64,000 bases of DNA from an uncultured Sphingomonadales bacterium. GTDB taxonomy: Bacteria > Pseudomonadota > Alphaproteobacteria > Sphingomonadales > Sphingomonadaceae. Of this stretch, positions 1 to 8,504 are shown piece by piece. The notes under the pieces were generated by a model, which had not been told where the DNA came from, made no database searches, and saw only the letters and a list, made by a program, of their open reading frames with translations. Where the stretch lies: contig CAILBC010000021.1 of assembly GCA_903832325.1 (NCBI GenBank), positions 38,739 to 102,738 of the forward strand. The letters are read 5' to 3'. How positions within the stretch are numbered: the first letter of the stretch is position 1; every line of letters begins with the position of its first letter. Made by a program: the position numbers and the translations under genes.

Positions 1-999
1 CAGCGACTGGGTCTGCGTCTGCTGCGGCGCGACGCTGACCGGACGATAGACCAGATCGGCGCGGAACAGGCCCTTGCCCAGCGCGCGATAGCTGCCCGCC
101 GGGTGGGTGCCGGCATCGGGCACCAGCGACGACAGCCAATAGATGTCGGTAAACCCGATCCAGTTTGCCTGGCCCGCCGGCGCAATTTCACCCGCGGTGG
201 CAACATCCTTGTAATGGCTGGCGAAATTGACGGTTCCGTCAAACGCGCCGATCGGGCCCGAATGGATCTGCCAGGTATCGAGGCTGGCCGTGCGATCGGT
301 GCGGTTGATCAGCGCAAATGGGCGCACCGAAACCGCCGCGGGCCCGGCATTGGTCACGCTTTGCGTCACGGTCAGCATGTAGTTGGCATCAACCGCATAG
401 CGGATCGCAAAGGTCTGGCCAGTGGCATTGGCCCAGCGCAGCGTCACCGGGGTAGACGGCGTCAGGCGGCGACCATCGGCCTGCCACACGGTGCTGCCGC
501 CCGGGGTTTGCACCCCGTTTTCGCCCACCCAGCCGGCCTGCGCAAAATATTGCGCCGGCGTGCCGGCGGGGGAAAAGATGCGCACCGGCGGGCTGCCCGG
601 ATCGGCAGTTTCGCGGTGGCGGTTAAGCGTAATATCATCGACCAGCGCGCCGACCAGATTGATCGAGCCGCGGATGCCCGGCGCATCGATCGCCACGCGC
701 GTGGGCGCGGCGAGAGCGGATTTAAGATCGCGCGCTTCGGCATTGAGGTCTTCGGTCGATTGCAGCCCGCCTTCGCGTGTCGGCTTGGCCGGGGTGGCAT
801 CAGTGCCGGCCGCTGGCGTGGCGCCAGGCGCGGGCGCCCCGGAGGACCCGGCAGGCGCGGGCGTGGTGCCGGCGGGGCCAGTGGCCACCACCTTCTTGTC
901 GTACATGTGCGGATAGAACAGTCGAAGGCCCTGGTCCCAGCCGATCAGGATGATCCCCATCAGGACCACCGCCCAGATCATGTTGCGCTGATTTTCCAC
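1..999 (-). CDS. yidC: Membrane protein insertase YidC (N-terminal part, runs off the window)
   Basis: YidC/Oxa1 insertase places and folds inner-membrane proteins, with or without SecYEG. The reverse-strand reading starts at a GTG (999) and gives an N-terminus of the form VENQRNMIWAVVLMG, i.e. the first transmembrane segment, then an Ala/Pro/Gly-rich linker and the start of the large periplasmic domain (SINLVGALVDDITLNRH). This is the usual layout of Gram-negative YidC. The C-terminal insertase domain lies beyond position 1. It is last in the run rpmH-rnpA-yidD-yidC, the standard order. The only in-frame start near the first TM is GTG, so the start is inferred from homology of layout. Confidence 0.93.
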   Translation of the reverse strand, partial: MENQRNMIWAVVLMGIILIGWDQGLRLFYPHMYDKKVVATGPAGTTPAPAGSSGAPAPGATPAAGTDATPAKPTREGGLQSTEDLNAEARDLKSALAAPTRVAIDAPGIRGSINLVGALVDDITLNRHRETADPGSPPVRIFSPAGTPAQYFAQAGWVGENGVQTPGGSTVWQADGRRLTPSTPVTLRWANATGQTFAIRYAVDANYMLTVTQSVTNAGPAAVSVRPFALINRTDRTASLDTWQIHSGPIGAFDGTVNFASHYKDVATAGEIAPAGQANWIGFTDIYWLSSLVPDAGTHPAGSYRALGKGLFRADLVYRPVSVAPQQTQTQSL

Positions 1000-1012
1000 T
1001 ATGCCTCGCGTC

Positions 1013-1060
1013 GTATCGTTTCAGGGATGTATCGTGTCAGGGATGTATCGTTTCAGGGAT
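1013..1060. repeat. 16-bp tandem repeat, 3 copies
   Basis: Three back-to-back copies of GTATCGTTTCAGGGAT (1013-1028, 1029-1044, 1045-1060). The middle copy differs by one base (GTATCGTGTCAGGGAT). The array fills the short gap between yidD and yidC, ending 13 bases upstream of the yidC GTG start on the reverse strand. The period is not a multiple of three and the array is not coding. Confidence 0.9.
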
Positions 1061-1093
1061 CTGTCTGTGCCGGAACAGGGCCCGGCCATGGGG

Positions 1094-1303
1094 TCACGGC
1101 ACCGGATCGTAGCCGCTGCCCCCCCACGGGTGGCAGCGCAATAGCCGCTTCAGCGTCAGCCAACCACCCCTTATCGCACCATGACGTTCAAGCGCCTCGA
1201 TCGCATAGGCAGAGCAGCTCGGCATATAGCGGCAGGTGGGCGGCATGACCGCCGATGGCCCGATCTGCCAGGCCCGGACCAGCAGGACAAGCAGCCGCTT
1301 CAT
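1094..1303 (-). CDS. yidD: Membrane protein insertion efficiency factor YidD
   Basis: Small 69-residue protein that associates with the inner membrane and assists YidC-dependent insertion. It shows the full family signature: a short hydrophobic N-terminus, then [19 protein letters not shown] with the conserved Cys pair, and [14 protein letters not shown] at the end. Length is typical. Its ATG overlaps the rnpA stop by four bases, so translation is probably coupled to rnpA. It lies between rnpA and yidC, as in most proteobacteria. Confidence 0.97.
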   Translation of the reverse strand: MKRLLVLLVRAWQIGPSAVMPPTCRYMPSCSAYAIEALERHGAIRGGWLTLKRLLRCHPWGGSGYDPVP

Positions 1304-1692
1304 CGCCGTGCCGCGCCGTTTTGATGGGGTTTGGAGCCCGATCCCTTCGGCCGTCGCGGCGGATCGCCTTTGCCTGCGGTGGCGCGGGCCAGCGCGGCCA
1401 GCAGCTCGCTGCGCAGCAGGGCGAAATCGCGCTCCACCCCGCCTTCGCGCCCGATCAGCACATGGTCAGCCCCCGCAATCCCGCTGTGCGGCAGCACATC
1501 GCGCAAAAGTGCGCGAAACCGGCGCTTCATCCGGTTGCGGCACACCGCATTGCCGATCTTGCGGGTAACGGTCACGCCAAAGCGCAGCCCATTCGGTTCA
1601 AGCCCCGCGGCCCGCACCAAAAGCACGAAACCGGGCCTTGCGACCCGGATTCCCTGGTTTGCAGCGACGAAATCGGCCCGTTTGCGAATCAC
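1300..1692 (-). CDS. rnpA: Ribonuclease P protein component
   Basis: RnpA is the basic protein subunit of RNase P, which trims the 5' ends of tRNA precursors. The family core is clear: [13 protein letters not shown] at the N-terminus and the RNA-binding RNR motif in [16 protein letters not shown] 15-20 residue basic, Ser/Pro/Gly-rich tail follows. No ATG lies in frame between the rpmH stop (1806) and the conserved start; the best candidate is GTG at 1692 (130 aa), though an earlier non-ATG start is possible. It sits downstream of rpmH and overlaps yidD by four bases. Confidence 0.93.
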   Translation of the reverse strand: MIRKRADFVAANQGIRVARPGFVLLVRAAGLEPNGLRFGVTVTRKIGNAVCRNRMKRRFRALLRDVLPHSGIAGADHVLIGREGGVERDFALLRSELLAALARATAGKGDPPRRPKGSGSKPHQNGAARR

Positions 1693-1805
1693 CGCCAGGC
1701 GAAGCGCCTGGCCAGTGGCAATCGCATGAACCTGATTGCCGGCGCCCGCAGCGACCGGGTCAATCCCGGCCGGGCTGGTCGCACCGGCGTCCGGATCAGC
1801 GACGA

Positions 1806-1940
1806 TCAGGCGGACAGGTTCTTGCGGCCGCGCGCACGACGGGCGCGCAGGATCTTGCGGCCGCCGACAGTGGCCATGCGGGCGCGAAAGCCGTGACGGC
1901 GGGCGCGGACAAGGCGGCTGGGCTGAAAAGTGCGCTTCAT
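1806..1940 (-). CDS. rpmH: 50S ribosomal protein L34
   Basis: A 44-residue, very basic protein beginning [20 protein letters not shown] and ending KNLSA, an unmistakable L34. A longer reading frame extends upstream to 2021, but the ATG at 1940 gives the conserved N-terminus. It is first in the rpmH-rnpA-yidD-yidC run. Confidence 0.98.
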   Translation of the reverse strand: MKRTFQPSRLVRARRHGFRARMATVGGRKILRARRARGRKNLSA

Positions 1941-2042
1941 GACAAGTTGCTCTTTGCTGTTCGAATGGACCCGGACGAGCGCGCCGGCAAAACGGGAGAA
2001 TCCCCCGCCCGGCTGGCACATGCGCGGGAATCAGGCGGTGGC

Positions 2043-2070
2043 CGATACGCAAAGGCGGCGCTTGCGTCAA
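2043..2070 (-). promoter_or_regulatory. Candidate sigma-70-type promoter of rpmH
   Basis: On the reverse strand TTGACG (2070-2065) is followed 16 bases later by GTATCG (2048-2043), about 100 bases upstream of the rpmH ATG. The -35 box is strong and the -10 box weak, as is common in sphingomonads. It lies downstream of the triplicated terminator, where a fresh start of transcription is needed. Confidence 0.4.
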
Positions 2071-2124
2071 GGTCGCATGCCCCTGCGGCACGGTCGGCAG
2101 CCAAAAAGCCCCGATAGGATATGG

Positions 2125-2244
2125 AAAAAGCCCCGCCGTTGCCGGCCGGCCCGTCGCTTCAAGGAAAATACCTGGCCGTTGCCGGCCGGCCCATTCCTTC
2201 AAGAAAAAAGCCCGGCCGTTGCCGGCCGGGCTGAAAGTTTTGGG
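2125..2244 (-). terminator. Triplicated intrinsic terminator (three 40-bp tandem copies)
   Basis: The motif GCCGTTGCCGGCCGGC recurs at an exact 40-base period (centres near 2140, 2180 and 2220). Read on the reverse strand, the copy near 2220 forms a perfect 10-bp stem (AGCCCGGCCG pairing with CGGCCGGGCT, 4-base loop) followed by six T. The other two have imperfect stems with shorter T-rich tails. The array ends transcription coming from the methyltransferase gene before rpmH. Confidence 0.8.
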
Positions 2245-2390
2245 AGAGGATGCCTGAAAGGCAGGATCTATATGCACCGCACCCGAAAATTGTGCAAATG
2301 CGAAAGAAGCGAATGCGGATGCAATTTATGCAAGTGGCGCCGCTGACTGGTTCAAAAATTGCGCGAACGTTTGCCAATGGCCGATTTCCG

Positions 2391-3197
2391 TCAGGACCCC
2401 GGCTTCACGAAGCGAAAGGCGAACCGGTCGGTATGGCCGCGCACCGCCGGATCGAACACGGCAACGGTGTGCGGATCGTCGCTGCGTTGCAGCGCAGCGC
2501 TTTCACCATCGGCCACGAAGCCGGCGCGGGCAAAATCGGCGCGCACCCGCGCGGGATCGATGCGGTGGAATTTATCGGCAGTTTCGCGCGGGTCACCACC
2601 GGCGGCCGCATGGTCGATCACGATGACCCGCCCGCCCGGGCGCAGCGCGGCAAACCAGTTGCGCAGCACCGCATCCACATCGCGCACCGGATAATGGTAT
2701 TTGGCCGAGGACCAATAGAGGTCATGGTATTCCAGATTCGTGAAAATCACGTCCAGGCTGGCAGGCGCCAGCGTTTGCGCGGTACCAGGCACAAACAGCG
2801 CGCGGATATTGGCGTGGCGCGCCAGCAGCGGCGCCCAGGCTTTTGCATCGTAATTGGCATCGATGCCAATGGCATAGACCGTGCCCGCCGGCCCCACCGC
2901 ATCGGCCAGCAGATCGGAATAATAGCCCCCGCCCGCGCCCCAGTCGGCCACCGCATCGCCGCGCCGCAGCCCGGAAAAGGCCAGCATCTCTGCCGGCTTG
3001 CGCCCGTCATCCAGCTTTCGCGCATCGGCGCTGCGCCCGGGATCGGCAATCGCTGCGGCAATCTGCGCGGCCGAAACCGGGGCCTGCGCGGCATCATGGT
3101 GCGAAACGGGATGGCCCGGCCGCGCGCATAGCGCAGCCGGCGCCAGCGCCAGCGCGAGCGACAGGACAATCGAAGGCGCGACAAATCTGGGTGGCAT
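2391..3197 (-). CDS. Exported class I SAM-dependent methyltransferase
   Basis: A 268-residue protein. Residues 1-25 form a signal peptide (PSIVLSLALALAPAALCARP), so it should be periplasmic. The SAM-binding motif I is VADWGAGGGYYSDLLADA (about residues 83-100), and the later strand LRPGGRVIVIDH is also typical. The family includes uncharacterised secreted methyltransferases of proteobacteria; how SAM would reach the periplasm is unknown, so the signal may instead be a membrane anchor. The ATG at 3197 is chosen because it places the signal sequence at the N-terminus. Substrate unknown. Confidence 0.8.
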   Translation of the reverse strand: MPPRFVAPSIVLSLALALAPAALCARPGHPVSHHDAAQAPVSAAQIAAAIADPGRSADARKLDDGRKPAEMLAFSGLRRGDAVADWGAGGGYYSDLLADAVGPAGTVYAIGIDANYDAKAWAPLLARHANIRALFVPGTAQTLAPASLDVIFTNLEYHDLYWSSAKYHYPVRDVDAVLRNWFAALRPGGRVIVIDHAAAGGDPRETADKFHRIDPARVRADFARAGFVADGESAALQRSDDPHTVAVFDPAVRGHTDRFAFRFVKPGS

Positions 3198-3315
3198 GGG
3201 CAAAGGCTCCCGCGGTGACCGGCGCGATCCATTCGCGCCCCGCATGGCAGCATCGGCCCGCCCGATCCGGCGCGTCAATCGCAAATCGTCAAACGGCAGC
3301 GCCCGGCCAGACGGA

Positions 3316-4095
3316 TCAGTGCACCAGGAACAGCGGCAGCACCGACCGGTCAAGCAGCGCGCGCGACACGCCGCCCAGCAGCAGCTCGCGCAGCCGGCTC
3401 TTGCCGAACAGGCCCATCACCACCAGCCCGGCGCCCTGCGCCAGCGCAAACTGTTCGATGGTCGCGGCAATCGTGCCCTTGCGTTCGGTTTCGTGACATT
3501 CGGCATGAATATCGTGGCGCGACAGATAGCTGGCGGCATCGGCGGCGGGATAGTCATCGCCCTTTTCGCGCACGGTGAGCAGATGCACCGCGCTGGCCAG
3601 CCGCAGCAGCGGCAGCGCCGCGCGCAGGGCCGAGGCGCCTTCGTGTCCGCCATCCCAGGCCACCACCACCGGCCGGTCAAACGCCAGCAGCGGCGCACCC
3701 TTTGGCACAGCCAGCACCGGCACACGCACGCCCAGGCCGATTTCCTCAAGCGAGGGGTCTTCGAGGCTGGTGATCACCAGGTCGGTATAGCGCGAGGCGC
3801 TCGCCACGCCTTCGATGCGGCCTTCATCAACCACCACGACATCGAACGCCACGTCCTGCGGGGCCAGCCGGGCATCGAGATTGCTGGCAAGCTGTTCGTC
3901 GGCGGCCCGCACCTGGTTGATCACTTCGGCCGACAGCGCCGCGCCGCCAAACGGTTCCCACAGCGCCATTTCGGCAAACGGCGTGGCGATCTGGAACGTC
4001 ACATGCGATTGCATCACGCGGGCCAACGCCAGCGCGGTTTCAACACGATCGTCCAGCGTGGCCGAATTGTCGACGGGGCAGAGAATGGAGCGCAT
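3316..4095 (-). CDS. Universal stress protein (two UspA domains)
   Basis: A 259-residue protein with two tandem Usp folds. The first begins RSILCPVDNSA. The second carries VVVAWDGGHEGASALRAAL and the nucleotide-loop-like MGLFGKSRLRELLLGG, a variant of G-2x-G-9x-G(S/T). Such proteins help cells survive starvation, hypoxia or oxidative stress. The start at 4095 is supported by an AGGAGG ribosome site just upstream. It is divergent from the HAD gene at 4253, and a possible FNR-type box lies upstream. Confidence 0.88.
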   Translation of the reverse strand: MRSILCPVDNSATLDDRVETALALARVMQSHVTFQIATPFAEMALWEPFGGAALSAEVINQVRAADEQLASNLDARLAPQDVAFDVVVVDEGRIEGVASASRYTDLVITSLEDPSLEEIGLGVRVPVLAVPKGAPLLAFDRPVVVAWDGGHEGASALRAALPLLRLASAVHLLTVREKGDDYPAADAASYLSRHDIHAECHETERKGTIAATIEQFALAQGAGLVVMGLFGKSRLRELLLGGVSRALLDRSVLPLFLVH

Positions 4096-4152
4096 GGGGG
4101 ATCCTCCTTCAATATAAGAATTGCAGTCTGCCCCCCCGGACACGAGTCGACC

Positions 4153-4166
4153 ATGATCCAGGTCAA
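4153..4166 (-). promoter_or_regulatory. Possible FNR/FixK-type box upstream of the universal stress gene
   Basis: On the reverse strand the sequence TTGACCTGGATCAT fits the FNR/FixK layout TTGAT-N4-ATCAA with one mismatch in each half. It lies about 58 bases before the Usp start codon. Usp genes are often induced by low oxygen through such boxes, which is the only reason to note it. Confidence 0.3.
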
Positions 4167-4252
4167 CTTGGAGCCTATTCACCTCTTGCGCGGGGTAAGC
4201 GAGCGATTAAGACCGGCGCCAGCCGTGAAGGGCCCGGCACGAGGATGGATCG

Positions 4253-4936
4253 ATGACAACGCAACGCCGGTTTTCCGCGGTGATTTTCGATTTTGGCGGG
4301 GTGATCACCGCCTCGCCCTTCGAAGCGTTCAACCGGTTGGAGGCAGAGCGCGGCCTGCCCCGCGATTTCGTGCGCCAGGTCAACGCCGCAAACCCGGATT
4401 CGAATGCCTGGGCGCGGTTTGAACGCGCCGAAATCGATGCCGCCACGTTCGACACGCTGTTTGCCGCAGAGGCAGCGGCGCAAGGTCATGCGCTGGAGGG
4501 TGCGGCGGTGCTGGCGGTGCTGGCAGGGGCCGTGCGCCCGGCCATGGTCATCGCGCTCGACCGGTTGGTCGCCGCCGGCTATCGCATTGCCTGCATCACC
4601 AACAATGTGCCCACCGGCCACGGCGCGGGCATGGCCCGCAGCGGCGACCGCGCCGACGCGATGGAGGCGATCTTTGCCCGGTTCGAACATGTGATCGAAA
4701 GCTCGAAGGCCGGGGTGCGCAAGCCCGATCCGCGAATCTATGCGATGATGTGCGAAAAGCTGGACCTGCCCCCGCAGGCCTGCATCTATCTCGATGATCT
4801 GGGCATCAACTGCAAACCCGCCGCAGCCATGGGCATGCACGCGATCAAGGTAACCGGCGGGGACCAGGCGCTGGCCGATCTGTCCGCTGTGCTGGGCCTG
4901 CCGCTGGGTGCGGACGGCGATCACGGATCGATCTGA
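4253..4936 (+). CDS. HAD-IA family hydrolase (YihX/epoxide-hydrolase-N-terminal-like phosphatase)
   Basis: A 227-residue cytosolic phosphatase of the haloacid dehalogenase superfamily. Motif I is FDFGGVI with nucleophile Asp13; the usual second Asp is a Gly, as in YihX-type (DLGNV) members. Motif II is ITNN (Thr116-Asn118), motif III falls in SKAGVRKPDPRIY (Lys152/157), and motif IV is YLDDLGIN (Asp181-Asp182). The substrate is probably a sugar phosphate or small phosphoester but cannot be fixed from sequence. It converges with the LysR gene, overlapping it by 16 bases. Confidence 0.85.
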   Translation: MTTQRRFSAVIFDFGGVITASPFEAFNRLEAERGLPRDFVRQVNAANPDSNAWARFERAEIDAATFDTLFAAEAAAQGHALEGAAVLAVLAGAVRPAMVIALDRLVAAGYRIACITNNVPTGHGAGMARSGDRADAMEAIFARFEHVIESSKAGVRKPDPRIYAMMCEKLDLPPQACIYLDDLGINCKPAAAMGMHAIKVTGGDQALADLSAVLGLPLGADGDHGSI

Positions 4937-5796
4937 AGCCGCCCCGCCCGGCGGAACAGTTCGAGCACCAGCGGATCGCGCTCGCTGTCGCGGATGGCGG
5001 CTTCGAATTGCAGCGCGCGCGCCGGGCGCGGGGCGATTTCGACCAGCGTGCCCGCGGCAAGATCCGCGCGCACCATCGTTTCGGGCATGACTGCCGCGCC
5101 GCGCCCGGCCAGCACGATATCGATCAGCGTGCGCACATTGCCGCAAGTGGCCACACTGCGCGCCGGAATGCCGGTGGCGGCGAGGCAATCATGCGTAACC
5201 GTGTGAAGCGGCGAACTGGCAGGCAGCGCCCAGATCGGCACAGCATCGGGCGCGCTGCCGATCGTGGCCGCCGTGGCCGCGCTGGCGGCAAAGACCAGCG
5301 CCACCATGCCGATCGGCGCGGTGCGCAAGCCTGGCCCCGCCACCGGCCCGGCCAGAAACGCCAGATCGCTGCGCCCGGCCAGCAATTGCTGCGCCATGCG
5401 CGCGGTCAGATCGATTTCGACCTCCAGCGTTACGCCGGGCAGATCGCGCTCGATATCGCGGACAAAGCCGGGAAGGCAGCTTGCCGCGGCGATTTCCCCC
5501 GCGCCCACGCGCACCACGCCGGCCACCCCGGCAAACCCGCTGGCGCGGGTGAGCGCGCGTTCGAATCCGGCGCAAAGCGGTTCCACTTCGCGCACCAGAT
5601 CGCGGCCGCGCGCGGTCAGCACCATCTGTCGCCCTTCGCGGCGGAACAGCGCCACGCCCAGTTGGTCCTCGATTTCGCGCACCCGCGCCGAAATCGCCGG
5701 CTGCGTGGTGTTCAGCCGCTCTGCCGCGGCGCGGAATGTGCCCAGCCGGTCAATCCACAGCAGCGTTTCAAAATGATAGATGGCGAGTCTGGACAT
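4921..5796 (-). CDS. LysR-family transcriptional regulator
   Basis: A 291-residue LTTR. The winged helix-turn-helix covers about residues 1-60 (FETLLWIDRLGTFRAAAERL, then TTQPAISARVREIEDQLG), followed by the periplasmic-binding-like effector domain. It is divergent from the CoA-transferase operon at 5907, the usual arrangement for an LTTR controlling its neighbour. I infer that it regulates scoA-scoB and itself through the 110-base shared promoter region. The effector is probably a pathway intermediate such as an oxoacid. Confidence 0.92.
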   Translation of the reverse strand: MSRLAIYHFETLLWIDRLGTFRAAAERLNTTQPAISARVREIEDQLGVALFRREGRQMVLTARGRDLVREVEPLCAGFERALTRASGFAGVAGVVRVGAGEIAAASCLPGFVRDIERDLPGVTLEVEIDLTARMAQQLLAGRSDLAFLAGPVAGPGLRTAPIGMVALVFAASAATAATIGSAPDAVPIWALPASSPLHTVTHDCLAATGIPARSVATCGNVRTLIDIVLAGRGAAVMPETMVRADLAAGTLVEIAPRPARALQFEAAIRDSERDPLVLELFRRAGRLQIDP

Positions 5797-5803
5797 TGAT
5801 CAT

Positions 5804-5817
5804 TTTGATTTATCAAA
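5804..5817. promoter_or_regulatory. AT-rich dyad in the LysR/CoA-transferase promoter region
   Basis: TTTGATTTATCAAA is a perfect inverted repeat (TTTGAT, 2-base spacer, ATCAAA) directly upstream of the LysR start codon, in an AT-rich patch unlike the surrounding high-GC DNA. Its position suits an autoregulatory LTTR site or promoter element. Confidence 0.45.
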
Positions 5818-5906
5818 TTTCATAAAAAAGTATCGCTATTTTCGATCGGTTGGCGGGGTTAGGGTCGCCACGCCACCCGGGAGAGTTTCCCGATTGGGAG
5901 AGATTC

Positions 5907-6617
5907 ATGGCCAACAAGCTCTACCCCGATGCCGCATCCGCGCTTGATGGCGTGTTGCGAGATGGACTGCTGATCGCCTGCGGCGGATTCGGCCTGTGCG
6001 GGGTGCCCGAACGCCTGCTCGATGCGGTCTGCGCATCCGGGGTGAAGGATCTGACATTTGCCTCGAACAATGCCGGGATCGATGGCGAAGGCATCGGCCG
6101 GCTGCTGCGCACGCGGCAGGTGAAAAAGATGATCGCGTCGTATGTTGGTGAAAACAAGGAATTCGAACGCCAGTATCTGGCGGGCGAGCTTGAGGTGGAA
6201 TTCAGCCCGCAGGGCACGCTGGCCGAACGCATGCGCGCCGGTGGTGCGGGCATTCCCGGGTTTTACACGCGCACCGGCGTGGGCACGCTGGTGGCCGAAG
6301 GCAAAGAGGTGAAATGCTTTGACGGGCGCGATTACATTCTGGAACGCGGCATCTTTGCCGACCTGGCGCTGGTGAAAGCCTGGCGCGCGGATGAAACCGG
6401 CAATGTCGTGTTTCGCAAGACCGCGCGCAATTTCAACGTGCCCGCAGCCCAATGCGGAAAGATCTGCGTGGTCGAAGTGGAAGAGATCGTGCCCACCGGC
6501 AGCCTGGACCCCGATAAAATCCACCTGCCCGGCGTCTATGTGCAGCGCCTGATCGTGGGCGCACCCTATGACAAGAAGATCGAATTCCGCACCACCCGCG
6601 CCAGGGAGAACGCATGA
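5907..6617 (+). CDS. scoA: 3-oxoacid CoA-transferase subunit A
   Basis: Alpha subunit (236 aa) of a class I CoA-transferase that moves CoA from succinyl-CoA to a 3-oxoacid (acetoacetate or 3-oxoadipate). The glycine-rich loop [13 protein letters not shown] lies near residues 23-35, and the fold continues to [12 protein letters not shown] at the end. A longer frame starts at 5850, but ATG 5907 has the GGGAGAG ribosome site and the conserved N-terminus. It overlaps scoB by ATGA. ScoA/PcaI/AtoD cannot be separated from sequence alone; the many aromatic-catabolism genes in the window make a 3-oxoadipate role possible. Confidence 0.9.
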   Translation: MANKLYPDAASALDGVLRDGLLIACGGFGLCGVPERLLDAVCASGVKDLTFASNNAGIDGEGIGRLLRTRQVKKMIASYVGENKEFERQYLAGELEVEFSPQGTLAERMRAGGAGIPGFYTRTGVGTLVAEGKEVKCFDGRDYILERGIFADLALVKAWRADETGNVVFRKTARNFNVPAAQCGKICVVEVEEIVPTGSLDPDKIHLPGVYVQRLIVGAPYDKKIEFRTTRARENA

Positions 6618-7267
6618 TGGCCCAGACAGCACAAGGGTGGAGCCGCGATGAAATGGCGGCACGCGCCGCACGCGAATTGCAGGACGGGTTCTATGTCAAT
6701 CTGGGCATCGGCATTCCCACGCTGGTGGCCAATCACATTCCGGCCGGGGTTTCGGTCACGCTGCAATCGGAAAACGGCATGCTGGGCATCGGGCCGTTCC
6801 CTTATGATGAAGATGTCGATCCCGATCTGATCAATGCGGGCAAGCAGACGATCAGCGAATTGCCGCAATCGGCCTATTTTGACAGCGCCACCAGCTTTGC
6901 CATGATCCGCGGCGGGCATATCGATCTGACCGTGCTGGGCGCGATGGAAGTGTCGGAAACCGGCGACATCGCCAACTGGATGGTGCCCGGCAAAATGATC
7001 AAGGGCATGGGCGGGGCAATGGACCTGGTCGCCGGGGTGAAACGGATCATCGTGGTGATGGAACATTGCGCCAGGGATGGCAGCGCGAAATTCATCCCCG
7101 CCTGCACCTTGCCGCTGACCGGGGTGGGCGTGGTCGACATGATCGTGACCGATCTTGCCGTGTTTGCGCGCGCCGATCATGCCAGCCCGTTTCACCTGGT
7201 GGAACTGGCCCCGGGCGTGACTGCCGCAGACCTCGCGGCGAAAACCACCGCGCACTTCATCACCTAG
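6614..7267 (+). CDS. scoB: 3-oxoacid CoA-transferase subunit B
   Basis: Beta subunit (217 aa) of the same class I CoA-transferase. The catalytic glutamate is Glu53 in the family motif [11 protein letters not shown], which forms the gamma-glutamyl-CoA thioester. The [10 protein letters not shown] loop near residue 31 is also conserved. The start at 6614 overlaps the scoA stop, so the subunits are co-translated. A second ATG follows immediately and could be used instead. Confidence 0.92.
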   Translation: MMAQTAQGWSRDEMAARAARELQDGFYVNLGIGIPTLVANHIPAGVSVTLQSENGMLGIGPFPYDEDVDPDLINAGKQTISELPQSAYFDSATSFAMIRGGHIDLTVLGAMEVSETGDIANWMVPGKMIKGMGGAMDLVAGVKRIIVVMEHCARDGSAKFIPACTLPLTGVGVVDMIVTDLAVFARADHASPFHLVELAPGVTAADLAAKTTAHFIT

Positions 7268-7278
7268 GGCATCGTGCG

Positions 7279-7962
7279 ATGGTCACACTGATCACCGCCA
7301 ACCGGAACTATTCCAGTTGGTCGCTGCGCCCCTGGGTGCTGATGCGCGCGCTGGGCATTGCGTTTGACGATTCCATCGAACCGTTTGCCAAGCCGGTGAA
7401 CTGGCAGGAATTTCGTGCCTTTTCGCCCACGGGGCAGGTTCCGGTGCTGATCGACGGTGCGGCCACGGTGTGGGATTCGCTGGGCATCACGCTTTATCTG
7501 GCCGATCGCCATGCCGGCATCTGGCCCGAAGACCCCGCCGCGCGCGCCTTTGCACAATGCGCGGTGGCCGAAATGCACGGCGGGTTTTCCGCGCTGCGCA
7601 ACCGGTGCACGATGAATGTGGGGGTGCGCGCGCGCCTGTCGGACATTCCTGCCGATCTGGCCCGCGACATTGCCCGCGTGACCGAGATTCTTGCCGAGGG
7701 CATCGACCGGTTCGGCGGCCCCTGGCTGACGGGCGCAGCGTTCACCGCTGTCGATGCATTTTACGCCCCGGTCGCGTTCCGCATCCGCACTTATGGTATC
7801 GATGTCGGGTCCACCGCGCAGCGCTGGGTCGATGCGGTGCTGGCGCATCCGGCGATGCTGGAATGGGAAGAGGCCGCGCTGGCCGAAACCTGGCGCGAGG
7901 CCGAACACGAGGACGATCTGGCGCGCTGCGGCGCGGTGATTGCCGACTATCGCCGATCCTGA
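7279..7962 (+). CDS. Glutathione S-transferase family protein
   Basis: A 227-residue cytosolic GST. The N-terminal thioredoxin-like domain has the catalytic Ser region ANRNYSSWSLRPWVL and the glutathione-binding turn QVPVLIDG followed by WDSLGITLYLAD. The all-helical C-terminal domain follows. A likely role is conjugation or isomerisation of reactive organic compounds. The frame is open far upstream, but ATG 7279, 11 bases after scoB, gives the standard N-terminus. It converges with the DUF983 gene with a 16-base overlap. Confidence 0.9.
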   Translation: MVTLITANRNYSSWSLRPWVLMRALGIAFDDSIEPFAKPVNWQEFRAFSPTGQVPVLIDGAATVWDSLGITLYLADRHAGIWPEDPAARAFAQCAVAEMHGGFSALRNRCTMNVGVRARLSDIPADLARDIARVTEILAEGIDRFGGPWLTGAAFTAVDAFYAPVAFRIRTYGIDVGSTAQRWVDAVLAHPAMLEWEEAALAETWREAEHEDDLARCGAVIADYRRS

Positions 7963-8426
7963 TCGGGCTCTTCGCCGGGCGCCGGCGCATCATGCCCGGC
8001 ATTCAGCCGTTCCCAGCTGGCCTCGGTGCCGGCCTCGATCGCTTCGTTGAGATATTGCGACGCGACCAGCCAGCCCTTGAACGGGCGCAATGACCCCAGG
8101 CAGCCCAGCCCCAGAATCGGCGCCGAAACCAGCGCATGAACCCACCACGGCGGCGCAAAGGTTACTTCGATCCACACCGCGACAAACGTCAGCGGAAAGG
8201 CGGTGATGCACAGCGCGAAAAACGCCGGGCCATCATCGGCATGGGCGAATCTGTAATCCAGCCCGCAGACCGGGCAGCGCGCCGCCAGCTTCAGCCAGCC
8301 ATCAAACATCGACGCCTTGCCGCACCGCGGACACACCCCGCGCCACCCCGAATGCAGGATGTGCCGCAGTTTTTCGTTGTTGATCAGGGCCAAGGCACAT
8401 CTTCCCGTCAGAGGTTGCCGCCCCAT
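7947..8426 (-). CDS. DUF983 zinc-ribbon membrane protein
   Basis: A protein of about 159 residues. A cytosolic zinc ribbon (CPRCGKASMFDGWLKLAARC with CPVCG) is followed by two transmembrane segments (ALCITAFPLTFVAVWIEV and WVHALVSAPILGLGCLGSL), the defining layout of DUF983. Function is not known; relatives often sit near cytochrome oxidase or transport genes. The start at 8426 is the ATG nearest the conserved region, though a start a few codons further in is possible. Confidence 0.85.
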   Translation of the reverse strand: MGRQPLTGRCALALINNEKLRHILHSGWRGVCPRCGKASMFDGWLKLAARCPVCGLDYRFAHADDGPAFFALCITAFPLTFVAVWIEVTFAPPWWVHALVSAPILGLGCLGSLRPFKGWLVASQYLNEAIEAGTEASWERLNAGHDAPAPGEEPDQDRR

Positions 8427-8504
8427 TACGCCACCGCGGCACTGTCCGGCAAGCGTTCGACTTGGGCGCATTTCGCGTGTAGATCAAACCATGGGGGGTC
8501 ACTC

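Larger units (their letters stand above)
1941..2390. other. Non-coding interval between the methyltransferase gene and rpmH
   Basis: This 450-base gap carries the candidate rpmH promoter (2043-2070) and the triplicated terminator (2125-2244). The remaining stretch 2245-2390 holds no recognisable gene. A 72-codon reverse frame (2159-2377) runs into the repeat and has no family signature. Confidence 0.6.

Noticed and set aside
2159..2377. A 72-codon reverse frame after the methyltransferase gene
   Set aside because: It runs through the terminator array, so transcription would end inside it, and the translation shows no family signature.
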